DNA of 64,000 bases, from the NCBI RefSeq assembly GCF_023074075.1, contig NZ_JADPKT010000070.1:124001-188000 (forward strand), given 5' to 3'. Of this stretch, positions 24,415-33,555 are shown piece after piece (the stretch's first letter is position 1; every line of letters begins with the position of its first letter). Source of the stretch: Bradyrhizobium sp. 138 (lineage in GTDB: Bacteria > Pseudomonadota > Alphaproteobacteria > Rhizobiales > Xanthobacteraceae). The position numbers were made by a program, and so were the translations under genes. The notes below the pieces were generated by a model, which did no database searches, was not told where the DNA came from, and saw only the letters and a program-made list of their open reading frames with translations.

Positions 24415-27294
24415 TCAGGCCGGCTGATCTAGCATCAGCCGTGCTGCCCTGAGATCGGCGGTCTCGAACCCCTCGGAGAACCGGGCATAGGTCTTGGCCA
24501 GCTGTTCGAGCGGATCTTGCGCGCCCTGCCGGTCGCGCAGCCGTGCCAGCGACATCTCGGCTCGCAGCCGCCAGGACAATGCACCCTGGCGTTCCGCGAG
24601 CGTTGCCGATGCGACTAGACTGGCCTCGGCAGCTTCGAAAGCGCCGCGACGGGCTTCGAGCTCTCCCCGCAGACGGAGCAGCTCCGGCATGTCGAAGGCG
24701 CCGCCTTCCTGCTCGAGCCGAGCAATGGTCTCATGCAGGACCTCGTGCGCTTCCGGCAGCCGTCCGAGGGCGACCAGCCCCTGAGCGAGATCCGCGGCGA
24801 ACGCCGACACATAGAGCTCGTAGCGATCGGCGTGCAGGCGCGGAAGCGCGCTCCGCAACAGGTCGGTGCCGCGTGCCGCCTCGCCGCAGGCGATCATGGT
24901 CTGCGCCCGAAAGCCGGCCGCGACCGCTTCGTAAGGCACGAGCCCGTGCATGCTCGCATGCGCTACCAGGCGGGCGGTCATGGTCTCGACGGCAGGCCAG
25001 TCGCCAACCCATCCGAACACCGAGGCAGACCAGCACAGCGCGATACAATGCATGACCACGTCGCGCGGCGCTGACGCGCCGACGAGCGGGCGGACGCATT
25101 CGAGCGCACGGTCGGGATATCCGCGCAGCCACAACACCCGCGCGAGCGGGATCTGCGGCGTACGCGCATAAGCGAAATGTCCGGGCTCGGCTCCGCGGAG
25201 AGCGGCGTCGTCGCGCAAGCCCTCGTCGAGATGGGCTTGCGCCTCGGCCTGGTCCCCGGCGAGATGATAGGACACGCCGAGAAGCGCCTTGCTGCCGGCA
25301 ATCCCTGCGCTGTCGCCGATCAGCCGGGCAATGCGCTCGGCCTGTAGCGCAGTCGGCACCAGATGCCGGTAGCCGCCGGTCCGGCGGTAGAACATATTGA
25401 GCCGCGAGAGCAGCCGGAATGTGTTGGCATGGTCGCCCAGCGCTTCCGCAATCTCCAGCCCGCGCCTGAGCGCCGCTTCGGCCTGCGCGCTGTTGCGCTC
25501 GGTGAACATGAAGGCGTGACCGAGTGTCGACTGGAGCTCGAGCTCCCACCTTCCGCCCCGGCTGGCGCCGTCCAGACCTGCGAGGACGCGATCCGACCAG
25601 ATGCGCGCCTCGTTCAGCAGATTGAGCTCGACGAACAGCCTTGCGCAGCTTCCGGCCAGCGGCACGCGCAAATCGGCGCCGTCATCATTGGCGTAGCTCC
25701 ATTCCAGCGCTGCGCGCGCATCGGCGAGCAAACCCGCCCGCTCCTGCGCGCGCGGCGCCTCGCCGCTGCCGCCGGGCTCGCTCATGCCGGCCTCGAGCGT
25801 GCGTTGGACGAACAGGGCATGACGTCGCGCGATCGCATCCGCCTGGCCGCCATCGGCCAGCTTCTGCATGGCGTAGGCACGCGTCACATCGAGCAGGCGA
25901 TAGCGCCGCGATGCGCCGTCCGGCTGCGAGGACACCAGCGACTTGGCCACGAGCTGCTCCAGCGCGTGCACGACGATATCCTCCGGCATCCCTTCCTCGG
26001 CCGCCACCGCTGTCACGCCCTTCAACGTGAAGTAGCCCGCGAAGACGGCGAGCCGCTGAAACACGATGCGCTCGCTCTCGCCGATCAGACCGAAGCTCCA
26101 GTCCAGCGTGGCGCCGAGCGTCTGCTGCCGCAGGGGCGCCGTCCTCCGCCCGCGCCATTCGAGCTGCGGGTGGCTGTCGAGCAAAGCCGCCATCTCGCGC
26201 AGTCCGTAAAGACCGACGCGCGCGGCAGCAAGCTCGATGGCGAGCGCGATGCCGTCGAGTTTGCCGCAGATCTGGACCAGGACTTCCGCATCCTCGTCCG
26301 TGATGTCGTCGCGATGGCCCGCCGCGACGGCGCGATCCACAAACAGACGCGCGGCGGGATAACCCAGCACGTCGCCGACGCTGAGGCGGGCGTCCTGCGG
26401 CGGGCCGGCCAGCGGCACCAGATCGAAGATCCGCTCGCCTTCCACCAGCAGCGACTCGCGGCTGGTCGCGAGGATGACGACGCCAGGCGCCTCACGGAAG
26501 ATGTCTTCCGCAAGACGGGCGACCTCGTCGATGACGTGCTCGCAGCTGTCGAGCACCAGAAGCAGCCGCCGCCCGCGCAGGAAGTCGAGGATGCTGCCCG
26601 AGGGATCGGCGTGATGCACGACGAGGCCTAGCGCGGCGGCAACCGTGCTCGACACCAGGGCGGCGTCCTTCAGTGGCCCGAATTCGATGAAATGGACGTT
26701 GCCGTCGAATGTGTCGCACATCTCATGCGCAATGGCGGTCGCGATGGTGGTCTTGCCGATGCCGCCCGGCCCGCGCAGCGTGACGAAGCGATCGCGGAGC
26801 AAGCGCGGCACCAACTCGGCCACAACGTCGTCCCGCCCGACCATCCGGTCCAGACGGTGCGGCAGGGTCGGCGGCGGCGCGGCCTTTTCGGGCGCCCGCG
26901 CCAGGGGCGCAGACGCCTCGACGCGCTCGCCACGCCGCACGGGCGCGACAAAGCAATAGCCCCGGCCCGGTATGGTGGTGATGTAGTGGATACCGTCCTT
27001 GCCATCGCCGAGCACCTTGCGCAGCTCCGCGACATTGACCCGCAGGCTGATCTCCTCGACCGAGAGTCCGGCCCACGCGTAGCTGAGAATCTCGTTCTTC
27101 GGCACCACCTCGCCGGCACGGCTGACGAGCAGACGCAAGATATCCATCGCGCGGCTGCCGAGCTTGACCGGCACGTCGTCCTTCTTCAGCAACCGCGAGC
27201 GCAGCGAAAAGGGGCCGAACGTGACCGTGTCGAGATCAGGGATCGTTCCGGGGTCGCCGCTGCGGGCGCCATATCCTGCCGAGAGCTCGGTCAC
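24415..27294 (-). CDS. STAND regulator 3: winged-helix + NB-ARC ATPase + TPR-like protein
   Basis: 959 aa. Same architecture as the two regulators upstream but more diverged: winged helix at about residues 22-115 (AMDILRLLVSRAGEVVPKNE, SLRVNVAELRKVLGD, TIPGRGYCF), Walker A GPGGIGKTT near 174, Walker B LLVLDSCEH, ATSRES, then TPR-like helices from about 500. The start is GTG at 27294; the ATG two bases before it reads straight into a stop. It is divergent from the AraC gene across a 339-base gap that holds three CTAAC-type boxes. It may bind those boxes, but that is inference. Confidence 0.85.
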   Translation of the reverse strand: MTELSAGYGARSGDPGTIPDLDTVTFGPFSLRSRLLKKDDVPVKLGSRAMDILRLLVSRAGEVVPKNEILSYAWAGLSVEEISLRVNVAELRKVLGDGKDGIHYITTIPGRGYCFVAPVRRGERVEASAPLARAPEKAAPPPTLPHRLDRMVGRDDVVAELVPRLLRDRFVTLRGPGGIGKTTIATAIAHEMCDTFDGNVHFIEFGPLKDAALVSSTVAAALGLVVHHADPSGSILDFLRGRRLLLVLDSCEHVIDEVARLAEDIFREAPGVVILATSRESLLVEGERIFDLVPLAGPPQDARLSVGDVLGYPAARLFVDRAVAAGHRDDITDEDAEVLVQICGKLDGIALAIELAAARVGLYGLREMAALLDSHPQLEWRGRRTAPLRQQTLGATLDWSFGLIGESERIVFQRLAVFAGYFTLKGVTAVAAEEGMPEDIVVHALEQLVAKSLVSSQPDGASRRYRLLDVTRAYAMQKLADGGQADAIARRHALFVQRTLEAGMSEPGGSGEAPRAQERAGLLADARAALEWSYANDDGADLRVPLAGSCARLFVELNLLNEARIWSDRVLAGLDGASRGGRWELELQSTLGHAFMFTERNSAQAEAALRRGLEIAEALGDHANTFRLLSRLNMFYRRTGGYRHLVPTALQAERIARLIGDSAGIAGSKALLGVSYHLAGDQAEAQAHLDEGLRDDAALRGAEPGHFAYARTPQIPLARVLWLRGYPDRALECVRPLVGASAPRDVVMHCIALCWSASVFGWVGDWPAVETMTARLVAHASMHGLVPYEAVAAGFRAQTMIACGEAARGTDLLRSALPRLHADRYELYVSAFAADLAQGLVALGRLPEAHEVLHETIARLEQEGGAFDMPELLRLRGELEARRGAFEAAEASLVASATLAERQGALSWRLRAEMSLARLRDRQGAQDPLEQLAKTYARFSEGFETADLRAARLMLDQPA

Positions 27295-27633
27295 ATCTTG
27301 CTCAACTTGACGAATGCTTCATCAAAACGCGAAGCGAATATACAAGGCCCCGATGCGAGGTCCAGTGAAGGCACCGCGCGGATCTCACACTGGCTTCCAT
27401 CGCCGCGCGAGGGCCGTGCTCTTCTCAGTCCGCGCAAATATCTGACAAATTAGCTACAATCAAAGCCTGCGGCGGGCTGTCGCATGGGTGCATGCCCACA
27501 AAATCTAACAGATCCTAATCACCACTAACGGGCGTCCTGGCCAACTCGCGCCTATCCTCCGAGCATGGAAAGCAATGGGTTTGCGCGTCTGCCTATCGTT
27601 GCAGACAGCGGCAAAGCCAGGAGAGGACGAACG
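27295..27633. other. Divergent intergenic region between STAND regulator 3 and AraC regulator
   Basis: 339 bases without a gene. It holds the three-unit CTAAC box at 27505-27529 and a TATCCT-like -10 candidate at 27553-27558 on the AraC side. On the regulator 3 side the sequence is AT-richer near 27310-27345 but shows no clear repeat. An in-frame ATG at 27565 would extend the AraC protein but lacks a ribosome binding site. Confidence 0.5.
27505..27529 (+). promoter_or_regulatory. Three-unit CTAAC direct-repeat box before the AraC gene
   Basis: CTAAC (27505-27509), CTAAT (27515-27519), CTAAC (27525-27529): three units at exact 10-base steps, reading toward the AraC gene that starts at 27634. 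One of the two clearest copies of the motif in the window. Confidence 0.65.
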
Positions 27634-28620
27634 ATGTCGAGCAACTTGCACGCGGCGCATGCCTGGATGGATTTTTCGGCCGGCGCGCGGGATCACGAGA
27701 CTCTTCGCACCAGACAGGTCATCTTCCGGGAGAGCCAATGGCGCCAGATCGATCGCATCCCGGAGGGCGCGATCGAGGACATCACGATCTCGCGATGGGA
27801 GGACTCGCGGAGCAGCTCGTCGCACGTAACGACGACGCCGGACGATCGCTATTTCATCGGTATCGCCCTGAAGACCACACGCGCGAAGCTGACACGGGAC
27901 CGCCAGGTCATTTTCGAGGGCACCATGCCGGCGGGCACGCTGTATGTCACCGCACCGTCGAAATCTCTCGGCGTGCAATTTCAGTCGCCGTGTGCCTTCC
28001 TGCACGTCCACATCTCCTCGGACCAGCTTCCGGCACACCTGGTTGCGACTGACGGACTGAATGACCTCGTGCTGTTGCGCGACCCGCTCGCAGCCGAGCT
28101 TGCCAAGGCGCTGATCGAGCATGGTGATGCCACGGACCAGCATTTCGCGCGCTGCATCGGCCAGACCCTGGCGATGCATCTCACCCGGATGGAGTTGCCG
28201 CGCGCCAGGGTCAATGCCCTGCCGAAATGGCGGCTGCGGCGCGTCGAGCAATATGTCGCCGAGCATTTCCACCGCTGCATCAGCCTGTCCGAGCTCGCCA
28301 ATGTCGCCGGACTGTCCAGGATGCACTTTGCCGCACAATTCCGCGCCGCGACCGGCTACCGCCCCCGCGAATATCTGCTCCATCACCGGACCGAGCATGC
28401 GAAGACGCTGCTCGCAACCACCGAACGTCCTTTGGCGGAGATCGCACTGGCCGTGGGCTTCAGCACGCAGGCGCATTTTTCGACCGTCTTCAAGCGCATC
28501 AGCGGCAAGTCTCCGGCACGCTGGCGCCTCGCCAGCAAGGGTGAACAACTCACCGTCGAAGCACCTGCGCGGCGTCGTCCTCTTGCCGATCGCGATTGGA
28601 TCGCCAGCGCAGCCGCGTAA
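27634..28620 (+). CDS. AraC-family transcriptional regulator
   Basis: 328 aa. The C-terminal 100 residues contain the two helix-turn-helix motifs of AraC/XylS proteins: ISLSELANVAGLSRMHFAAQF with GYRPREYLLHHRTEHAK, and PLAEIALAVGFSTQAHFSTVF followed by GKSPARWR. The N-terminal half is an unassigned effector-binding region. AGGAGAGG eight bases before the ATG at 27634 decides this start; the in-frame ATG at 27565 lacks one. It sits behind the best CTAAC box, which suggests it is a secondary regulator under a STAND protein. Confidence 0.87.
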   Translation: MSSNLHAAHAWMDFSAGARDHETLRTRQVIFRESQWRQIDRIPEGAIEDITISRWEDSRSSSSHVTTTPDDRYFIGIALKTTRAKLTRDRQVIFEGTMPAGTLYVTAPSKSLGVQFQSPCAFLHVHISSDQLPAHLVATDGLNDLVLLRDPLAAELAKALIEHGDATDQHFARCIGQTLAMHLTRMELPRARVNALPKWRLRRVEQYVAEHFHRCISLSELANVAGLSRMHFAAQFRAATGYRPREYLLHHRTEHAKTLLATTERPLAEIALAVGFSTQAHFSTVFKRISGKSPARWRLASKGEQLTVEAPARRRPLADRDWIASAAA

Positions 28621-28642
28621 GCACGGCAACAGCGTGCCCCCT

Positions 28643-28781
28643 CGTGTCCCGGACAAGCTGCAACGCATGAGCGTTGCAGCGCAGAGCCGGGATCCAGATG
28701 GCAACATGGCACAGCGCGGATGGATGGGCCCCGGCTCAGCAGCGCACCGTCAAAGGGACGCTGCGCTGCGTCCGGGGCACG
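28643..28781. repeat. Intergenic palindromic repeat between convergent AraC and BisC genes
   Basis: Outer arms CGTGTCCCGGAC (28643-28654) and GTCCGGGGCACG (28770-28781) match with one mismatch; inside lies a perfect 10-base hairpin GCTGCAACGC / GCGTTGCAGC (28657-28666, 28671-28680). I recall this wording as a dispersed Bradyrhizobium-type element. Placed between two stops, it may also terminate transcription from both sides. Confidence 0.6.
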
Positions 28782-28789
28782 ATGATCCA

Positions 28790-31111
28790 CTACACGGGAT
28801 CGAATGCACGGATCGGCGGCAGATTGCCGGTGAACTTCTCCACCTCGACCGCCGTCAGCTGACCGGTGCAGCCCTGCGCCAGGGATGAGGTGCCGACGTC
28901 GCGGGTGAGCACGTTCGGATTGCCGTGAACGCAGAGCGGCGCCTCGTCTTCGGGGTCCATCGGATCGTACCAGGCACCGGTCGGAAGCTGCACCACGCCG
29001 GGCGCGATGCCGTCGGTGACGTGGACCGCGGCAAGGCAGGCGCCGCGCTCGTTGAACAGGCGGATGATGTCGCCATCCCCGATGCCGCGCGCGTCCGCAT
29101 CAACCGGGTTCATCCGTGCGACCTCGCGGCCGCGATGTTTCGAACTGAGCGAATGTCCGCCGAAATCGAGCTGGCTGTGCAGGCGCGTCACCGGCTGGTT
29201 GGCGACGAGGAAACACGGCGCGCCCGGCTTGGGCATGTCGGTCTTCTCGAGCCAGACCGGATGTCCCGGACAATCCGCATCGCCGTGGTCCGCGATCTTC
29301 TGCGAAAAGATCTCGATGCGGCCGCTCGGCGTCGGCAGGGCATGATTGACCGGGTCTTCGCGAAAACGGCGCAGCCGGCCGCCGTCATCGGGCTGCTGCG
29401 GCACGACCAGGCTGCCGCGCGCCCAGAATTCGTCGAAGGTTGGGGCTTCCAGGCCGCGCTTGGCGAGCGAGGCGCGGGTCGGCGCGTAAAGATATTCCAG
29501 CCATTGCCGCGACGAGCGTCCCTCGGTGAAGGGTTCGCGCGCACCAAGGCGCTCGGCGAGATCGGCGAAGATGTCGTAGTCGTCGCGCGCAAGGCCAAAC
29601 GGCTCGGCGACCTTGTGCATGGCGACCATCAGGGGATCGTTGGTGGAATAGCCGATGTCCTCGCGTTCGAGCGTCATCGTCGCTGGCAGCACGATGTCGG
29701 CATGGCGGGCCGTGGCGGTCCAGGCGAGCTCGTGGACGACGAACGTATCGAGTTGCGCAAAAGCCTTGCGCAGGCGGTTGATGTCCTGATGATGGTGGAA
29801 AGGATTGCCGCCGGCCCAATAGACCAGGCGGATGTCCGGATAGGTCCGCGTCTCGCCATTGTAGCGATAGGTGGTGCCGGGATTGAGCAGCATGTCGGCG
29901 ATGCGCGCCACCGGAATGAAATCGGCAACGCCGTTGCGGCCCTGTCCCAGCGTCGGCCCCGGCACGTCGTTGACACGGCGGCCGTAATAGCCGATCGCAC
30001 CCAGCGAATAGGCGTAGCCGCCGCCGGGAAGCCCGATCTGGCCGAGGGCTGCCGCCAGCACCATGCCCATCCACACCGGCTGCTCGCCATGCTCGGCGCG
30101 CTGCAGCGAATGCGAGACGGTGATCAGCGCGCGCTTGCCGGCGAGCCGGCGCGCCAGCTTCCGGATCGTGTCGGCGTTGATGCCTGAGATCGCGGCGGCC
30201 CATTCGGCGTGCTTGGCTTGCCCATCGCTCTCGCCGGTGAGATAGCGCAGGAAGACCGGCCAGCCCTCGGTGTAGCGATCGAGAAAGGCCTGATCGTGCA
30301 GGCCTTCGCTGACCAGTGTGTGCACGAGGCCGAGCATCAGCGCGGTGTCGGTGCCGGGCAGGCAGCTCATCCATTCCGCGCCAGCTTCCACCGGCAGATC
30401 GTCGCGCAGCGGACTGACCAGGACGAATTCGCAGCCGCGCCGGCGCGCCGCGGCCATGGCGCCACGCTCGACATGCTTGCTGATCGAGCCGCCGGCCACC
30501 ATGGAGTTCTTCAATGCCATGCCGCCGAATGCGAGCACGATGTCCGTGTCACCGGCGATCTGCTCCCAGGTGACGTTGCGCTTGGTGATGTCCTCATAGC
30601 CCGCCAAAATCTGCGGCAGCAGCACCGAGGACGCGCCCGACGAGTAAGTGTTCACCGAGCGGACATAGCCGCCCATCGCGATGTTGAGGAAGCGATGCAC
30701 CTGGCTCTGGGCGTGATGGAAGCGGCCCGCGCTCGACCAGCCATAGGAGCCGCCGAACACGGCGGCGGGGCCGCGCGTGTCGCGGATGCGGCAGAGCTCG
30801 TCGCCGAGCAAATCGAGGGCTTTCTCCCAGCTGACGGAGACGAACTCGTCGCGGCCGCGGCGATTGTCGGGGCCCGGCCCGCGCTTGAGCCAGCCGCGGC
30901 GGATCGCCGGCTGAGCGATGCGCGCCTGGTGGCGAAGCGCACCGGGAAAATTGTCGATGATGCCGTTCGGATCGGGATCGCCCGCATAGGCCCTGACCTC
31001 AAGGCCAGCCGCGCCCTGACGCGCGGAAAACACGCCCCAATGCGAGGTGTGCGGCTTGAAGCCATCCGACAGGTCCAGACCGGGGTCGGGGAAGCCAATC
31101 GTATCGTCCAT
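28790..31111 (-). CDS. BisC-like molybdopterin (bis-MGD) sulfoxide/N-oxide reductase
   Basis: 773 aa, DMSO reductase family. It lacks an N-terminal Fe-S cluster motif and an obvious Tat signal, so it is probably a cytoplasmic BisC-type enzyme. Visible are HTSHWGVFSARQ at the start, NTYSSGASSVLLPQILAGYED with the Ser expected to bind molybdenum, YWAGGNPFHHHQDINRLRKA, and VLPATMTLEREDIGYSTNDP. BisC enzymes reduce biotin sulfoxide and free methionine sulfoxide. A close relative acting on TMAO or DMSO is possible but those are normally exported. It is monocistronic and converges on the AraC gene across a palindromic repeat. Confidence 0.85.
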   Translation of the reverse strand: MDDTIGFPDPGLDLSDGFKPHTSHWGVFSARQGAAGLEVRAYAGDPDPNGIIDNFPGALRHQARIAQPAIRRGWLKRGPGPDNRRGRDEFVSVSWEKALDLLGDELCRIRDTRGPAAVFGGSYGWSSAGRFHHAQSQVHRFLNIAMGGYVRSVNTYSSGASSVLLPQILAGYEDITKRNVTWEQIAGDTDIVLAFGGMALKNSMVAGGSISKHVERGAMAAARRRGCEFVLVSPLRDDLPVEAGAEWMSCLPGTDTALMLGLVHTLVSEGLHDQAFLDRYTEGWPVFLRYLTGESDGQAKHAEWAAAISGINADTIRKLARRLAGKRALITVSHSLQRAEHGEQPVWMGMVLAAALGQIGLPGGGYAYSLGAIGYYGRRVNDVPGPTLGQGRNGVADFIPVARIADMLLNPGTTYRYNGETRTYPDIRLVYWAGGNPFHHHQDINRLRKAFAQLDTFVVHELAWTATARHADIVLPATMTLEREDIGYSTNDPLMVAMHKVAEPFGLARDDYDIFADLAERLGAREPFTEGRSSRQWLEYLYAPTRASLAKRGLEAPTFDEFWARGSLVVPQQPDDGGRLRRFREDPVNHALPTPSGRIEIFSQKIADHGDADCPGHPVWLEKTDMPKPGAPCFLVANQPVTRLHSQLDFGGHSLSSKHRGREVARMNPVDADARGIGDGDIIRLFNERGACLAAVHVTDGIAPGVVQLPTGAWYDPMDPEDEAPLCVHGNPNVLTRDVGTSSLAQGCTGQLTAVEVEKFTGNLPPIRAFDPV

Positions 31112-31273
31112 CGTCTGATCCTTGTTCCGGCGGCGCGGGCAATCAGGCGGTAATATACCGATCCGCTCCGGACGTCGTCGAGATCAGCGTTGATGGAAAC
31201 GCTTACCTGCCCCGCGCAAACCAGCCTCAGGGCCGCTGAACAGGCCCGAGCGCGATAGCAAGAACTCCCTGCA

Positions 31274-31441
31274 TCACCCGCGTGCGCAGCAATCGACCAG
31301 CAGCTGCCAGATCCGCTGCGCCTCCTCGCGCTCGCGGGTCTCCGGCACCTTCTCCGCGCTTGACCGATCAAACTCGGCGATCGGTTCACGAGGCTCGATC
31401 CACTGCTCCGAGATTGGGTCGTACCATTTTCCGATGTTCAT
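31274..31441 (-). CDS. Small protein of unknown function
   Basis: 55 aa beginning MNIGKWYDPISEQWIEPREP and ending in QRIWQLLVDCCARG. Charged, soluble, with no known domain. The ATG at 31441 has only a weak ribosome binding site, and an upstream in-frame start would make 88 aa with a poorly biased extension. The Trp/Tyr-rich opening looks like real protein rather than chance frame. Function unknown. Confidence 0.45.
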   Translation of the reverse strand: MNIGKWYDPISEQWIEPREPIAEFDRSSAEKVPETREREEAQRIWQLLVDCCARG

Positions 31442-31574
31442 CTCAGTCAAGGCGATCGACTCACAGATTTGCTCAACGATTGAGCGATGCGCCTGCCGCG
31501 GCCTCATTCGAGCCTTCGGCGACGCGCCACACATTACCAATCATGAGCTCGTGCGATCGTTCCGTTTTGCCGCA

Positions 31575-31769
31575 TCACCCCGGCCGGGCCGGATGAAGCG
31601 TGCGCGGATGCCGCTCGTGCAGCAACCGCGCGAGCTCCTCGCGCTCGGCTTCGCGTCCCTTCATGGCGGTCTCGAACAGCGCCTCCTGGATGTCGCGAGG
31701 CATGTCGCCCCATACATCCATCGCCGCGCGTCCGAGCAGGCCCGCGAGATGATCAACTCCATCGCTCAT
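31575..31769 (-). CDS. Small protein of unknown function
   Basis: 64 aa starting MSDGVDHLAGLLGRAAMDVW, with an acidic/basic helical stretch ETAMKGREAEREELARLLHE and a basic tail. AGGAGAGCC before the ATG at 31769 is a good ribosome binding site, which separates this short gene from a longer antisense frame that runs back through the ferritin-like gene. It is divergent from that gene with 87 bases between starts. Function unknown. Confidence 0.6.
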   Translation of the reverse strand: MSDGVDHLAGLLGRAAMDVWGDMPRDIQEALFETAMKGREAEREELARLLHERHPRTLHPARPG

Positions 31770-31856
31770 TCGGCTCTCCTGGTCTGCACACCGGAATGGA
31801 ACAGCTGCGGGCATCCAGCGTTCCACTGCCATCATTGTGAAAAGGAGGCGTCTTTT

Positions 31857-32372
31857 ATGGGATTCTTCATCAAGGACATCAAATCGATGGAAGACCTGCT
31901 GCTGCACGGGCTGCAGGACATCTATTACGCGGAGCAGCAGATCCTGAAGGCGCTGCCCAAGATGATCGACAAGGCGACCAACAGGGACCTCGCTGCCGGA
32001 CTGAAAGCGCATCTGGACGAGACCAACAAGCAGGTCGAACGGCTCGACAAAGTGTTCGCGAAGCTCGGCAAGGAGCCCGGCGGCACGCAGTGTCCGGCCA
32101 TCGACGGCCTGATCGAGGAAGCCGACGCGACCGCAGGTGAAATCGAGGACAAGGCCGTGCTCGATGCCGCGATCGTCGCCAACGCGCAGGCTGTGGAGCA
32201 CTACGAGATGTGCCGCTACGGCACGCTGATCGCCTGGGCGGAAGAGCTCGGCCACGACGACATCGTGCGCTTTCTCACCACCAATTTGAACGAAGAGAAG
32301 GCGGCCAACACCAAGCTGAACACGGTGGCGCTTCGCAAGGGCGTCAACGCCAAGGCGTCCCACGCCGCCTGA
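31857..32372 (+). CDS. Ferritin-like YciE/YciF family (DUF892) protein
   Basis: 171 aa, all helical. It starts MGFFIKDIKSMEDLLLHGLQDIYYAEQQIL, the conserved opening of the YciE/YciF (DUF892) family, with the paired Glu/His positions of a di-iron four-helix bundle recurring at AHLDETNKQVERL, EDKAVLDAAIVANAQAVEHYEM and TNLNEEKAANTKL. AAAAGGAGG precedes the ATG at 31857. Members are general-stress proteins of unclear chemistry. An SDR stress gene converges 57 bases downstream, a pairing that fits a stress regulon. Confidence 0.9.
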   Translation: MGFFIKDIKSMEDLLLHGLQDIYYAEQQILKALPKMIDKATNRDLAAGLKAHLDETNKQVERLDKVFAKLGKEPGGTQCPAIDGLIEEADATAGEIEDKAVLDAAIVANAQAVEHYEMCRYGTLIAWAEELGHDDIVRFLTTNLNEEKAANTKLNTVALRKGVNAKASHAA

Positions 32373-32429
32373 TCGAGATCTGCCATTGCGACGTGGCGGC
32401 CCGACTTTCCGGTGCCGCCACGGTGCTCG

Positions 32430-33287
32430 TCAGATGAACGGCTTGCCGCCGGTGACGGCCAACGTCGCCCCCGACGTGTAGCTCGAGAGCGGATCGGCCA
32501 GCATGACATAGGCGGTTGCGAGCTCCGCTGGCTGGCCGGCACGCTGCATCGGGACTTGCTTGCCGAAGTTCTTGACCCTGTCCTCCGACATCGTCGACGG
32601 AATCAGCGGCGTCCAGATCGGACCCGGAGCAACGGCGTTGACCCGAATGCCCTTCTCGGCCAGCATCTGGGCAAGCCCGCCGGTAAAGTTCTGGATGGCG
32701 CCCTTGGTTGTGGCATACGCCAGCAAAGTTGGGTTCGGCATGTCCGAGTTCACTGACGCCGTGTTGATGATTGCAGCGCCCGGCCGCATGTGAGGCACGG
32801 CGGCCTTGGTGAGATAGAACATGGCGTGGATGTTGGTCTCGAACGTGCGCTGCCACTCTTCGTCGCTGATGTCTCCGATCTCCCTGAACGTGGCCTGGTG
32901 GGCCGCATTGTTGACGAGGATATCGATGCCGCCGAGCTCCTCGACGGTGCGACGCACGATGGATCGGCAGTGCTCGGGATTGCGGATGTCGCCGGGAATC
33001 AGGATCGCCTTCCGTCCCGCCCGCTCGACCAGCGCCTTGACCTCGGCCGCATCCTCGTCCTCGTTCAAATAGGAGATGACGATGTCCGCGCCCTCACGGG
33101 CATAGGCGATCGCGACCGCGCGACCGATGCCGCTGTCGCCTCCGGTGATGAGCGCCTTCTTTCCGGCCAGCCGTCCCGAGCCTCTGTAACTCTCCTCGCC
33201 ATGATCGGGGCGTGGTTTCATCGCACGCGTCGAGCCGGGCATCGGTTGCTGCTGCGGAGGATAAGGTGGCTTCGGATAGTCGGTCAT
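32430..33287 (-). CDS. Short-chain dehydrogenase/reductase, general-stress (YghA/GSP39-like) type
   Basis: 285 aa. A Pro-rich N-terminal tail (PKPPYPPQQQPMPGS) precedes the Rossmann fold, as in YghA-like SDRs. NAD(P) motif ITGGDSGIGRA, NNAA motif ILVNNAAHQ, catalytic Ser in INTASVNSD and YATTK with catalytic Tyr and Lys, then VNAVAPGPIWTPLI. The ATG at 33287 is preferred; an upstream in-frame extension to 33464 is Cys/Gly-rich and unlike the family. It converges with the ferritin-like gene. Substrate unknown. Confidence 0.9.
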   Translation of the reverse strand: MTDYPKPPYPPQQQPMPGSTRAMKPRPDHGEESYRGSGRLAGKKALITGGDSGIGRAVAIAYAREGADIVISYLNEDEDAAEVKALVERAGRKAILIPGDIRNPEHCRSIVRRTVEELGGIDILVNNAAHQATFREIGDISDEEWQRTFETNIHAMFYLTKAAVPHMRPGAAIINTASVNSDMPNPTLLAYATTKGAIQNFTGGLAQMLAEKGIRVNAVAPGPIWTPLIPSTMSEDRVKNFGKQVPMQRAGQPAELATAYVMLADPLSSYTSGATLAVTGGKPFI

Positions 33288-33555
33288 GAGGCGGCTCCAG
33301 CAATCTGCTCGGCTAACGGAGCCCCGCCGGAAGCGTTCCTGTGACCCGCGCTGCTGCACCGCGGAACCATTTGCGCCGCAGCATCCGAAAATGAGACTGC
33401 CCGTCAAACCGGACAAGGCGCTCTCGCATGCACCGCATCCGACTTCGGCTAGCTTCTCTTTCAAAGCCGCGGGCCTTCGGGAGCCAGCCTCCGAGAGTCA
33501 AGCGGCGCCGCGCCGGTTCGGTGCGGCCATAATCGACGACACAGGGAGGAGCACA

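Noticed and set aside
27565..27633. Longer start for the AraC gene at 27565
   Set aside because: No ribosome binding site there; AGGAGAGG supports the ATG at 27634.
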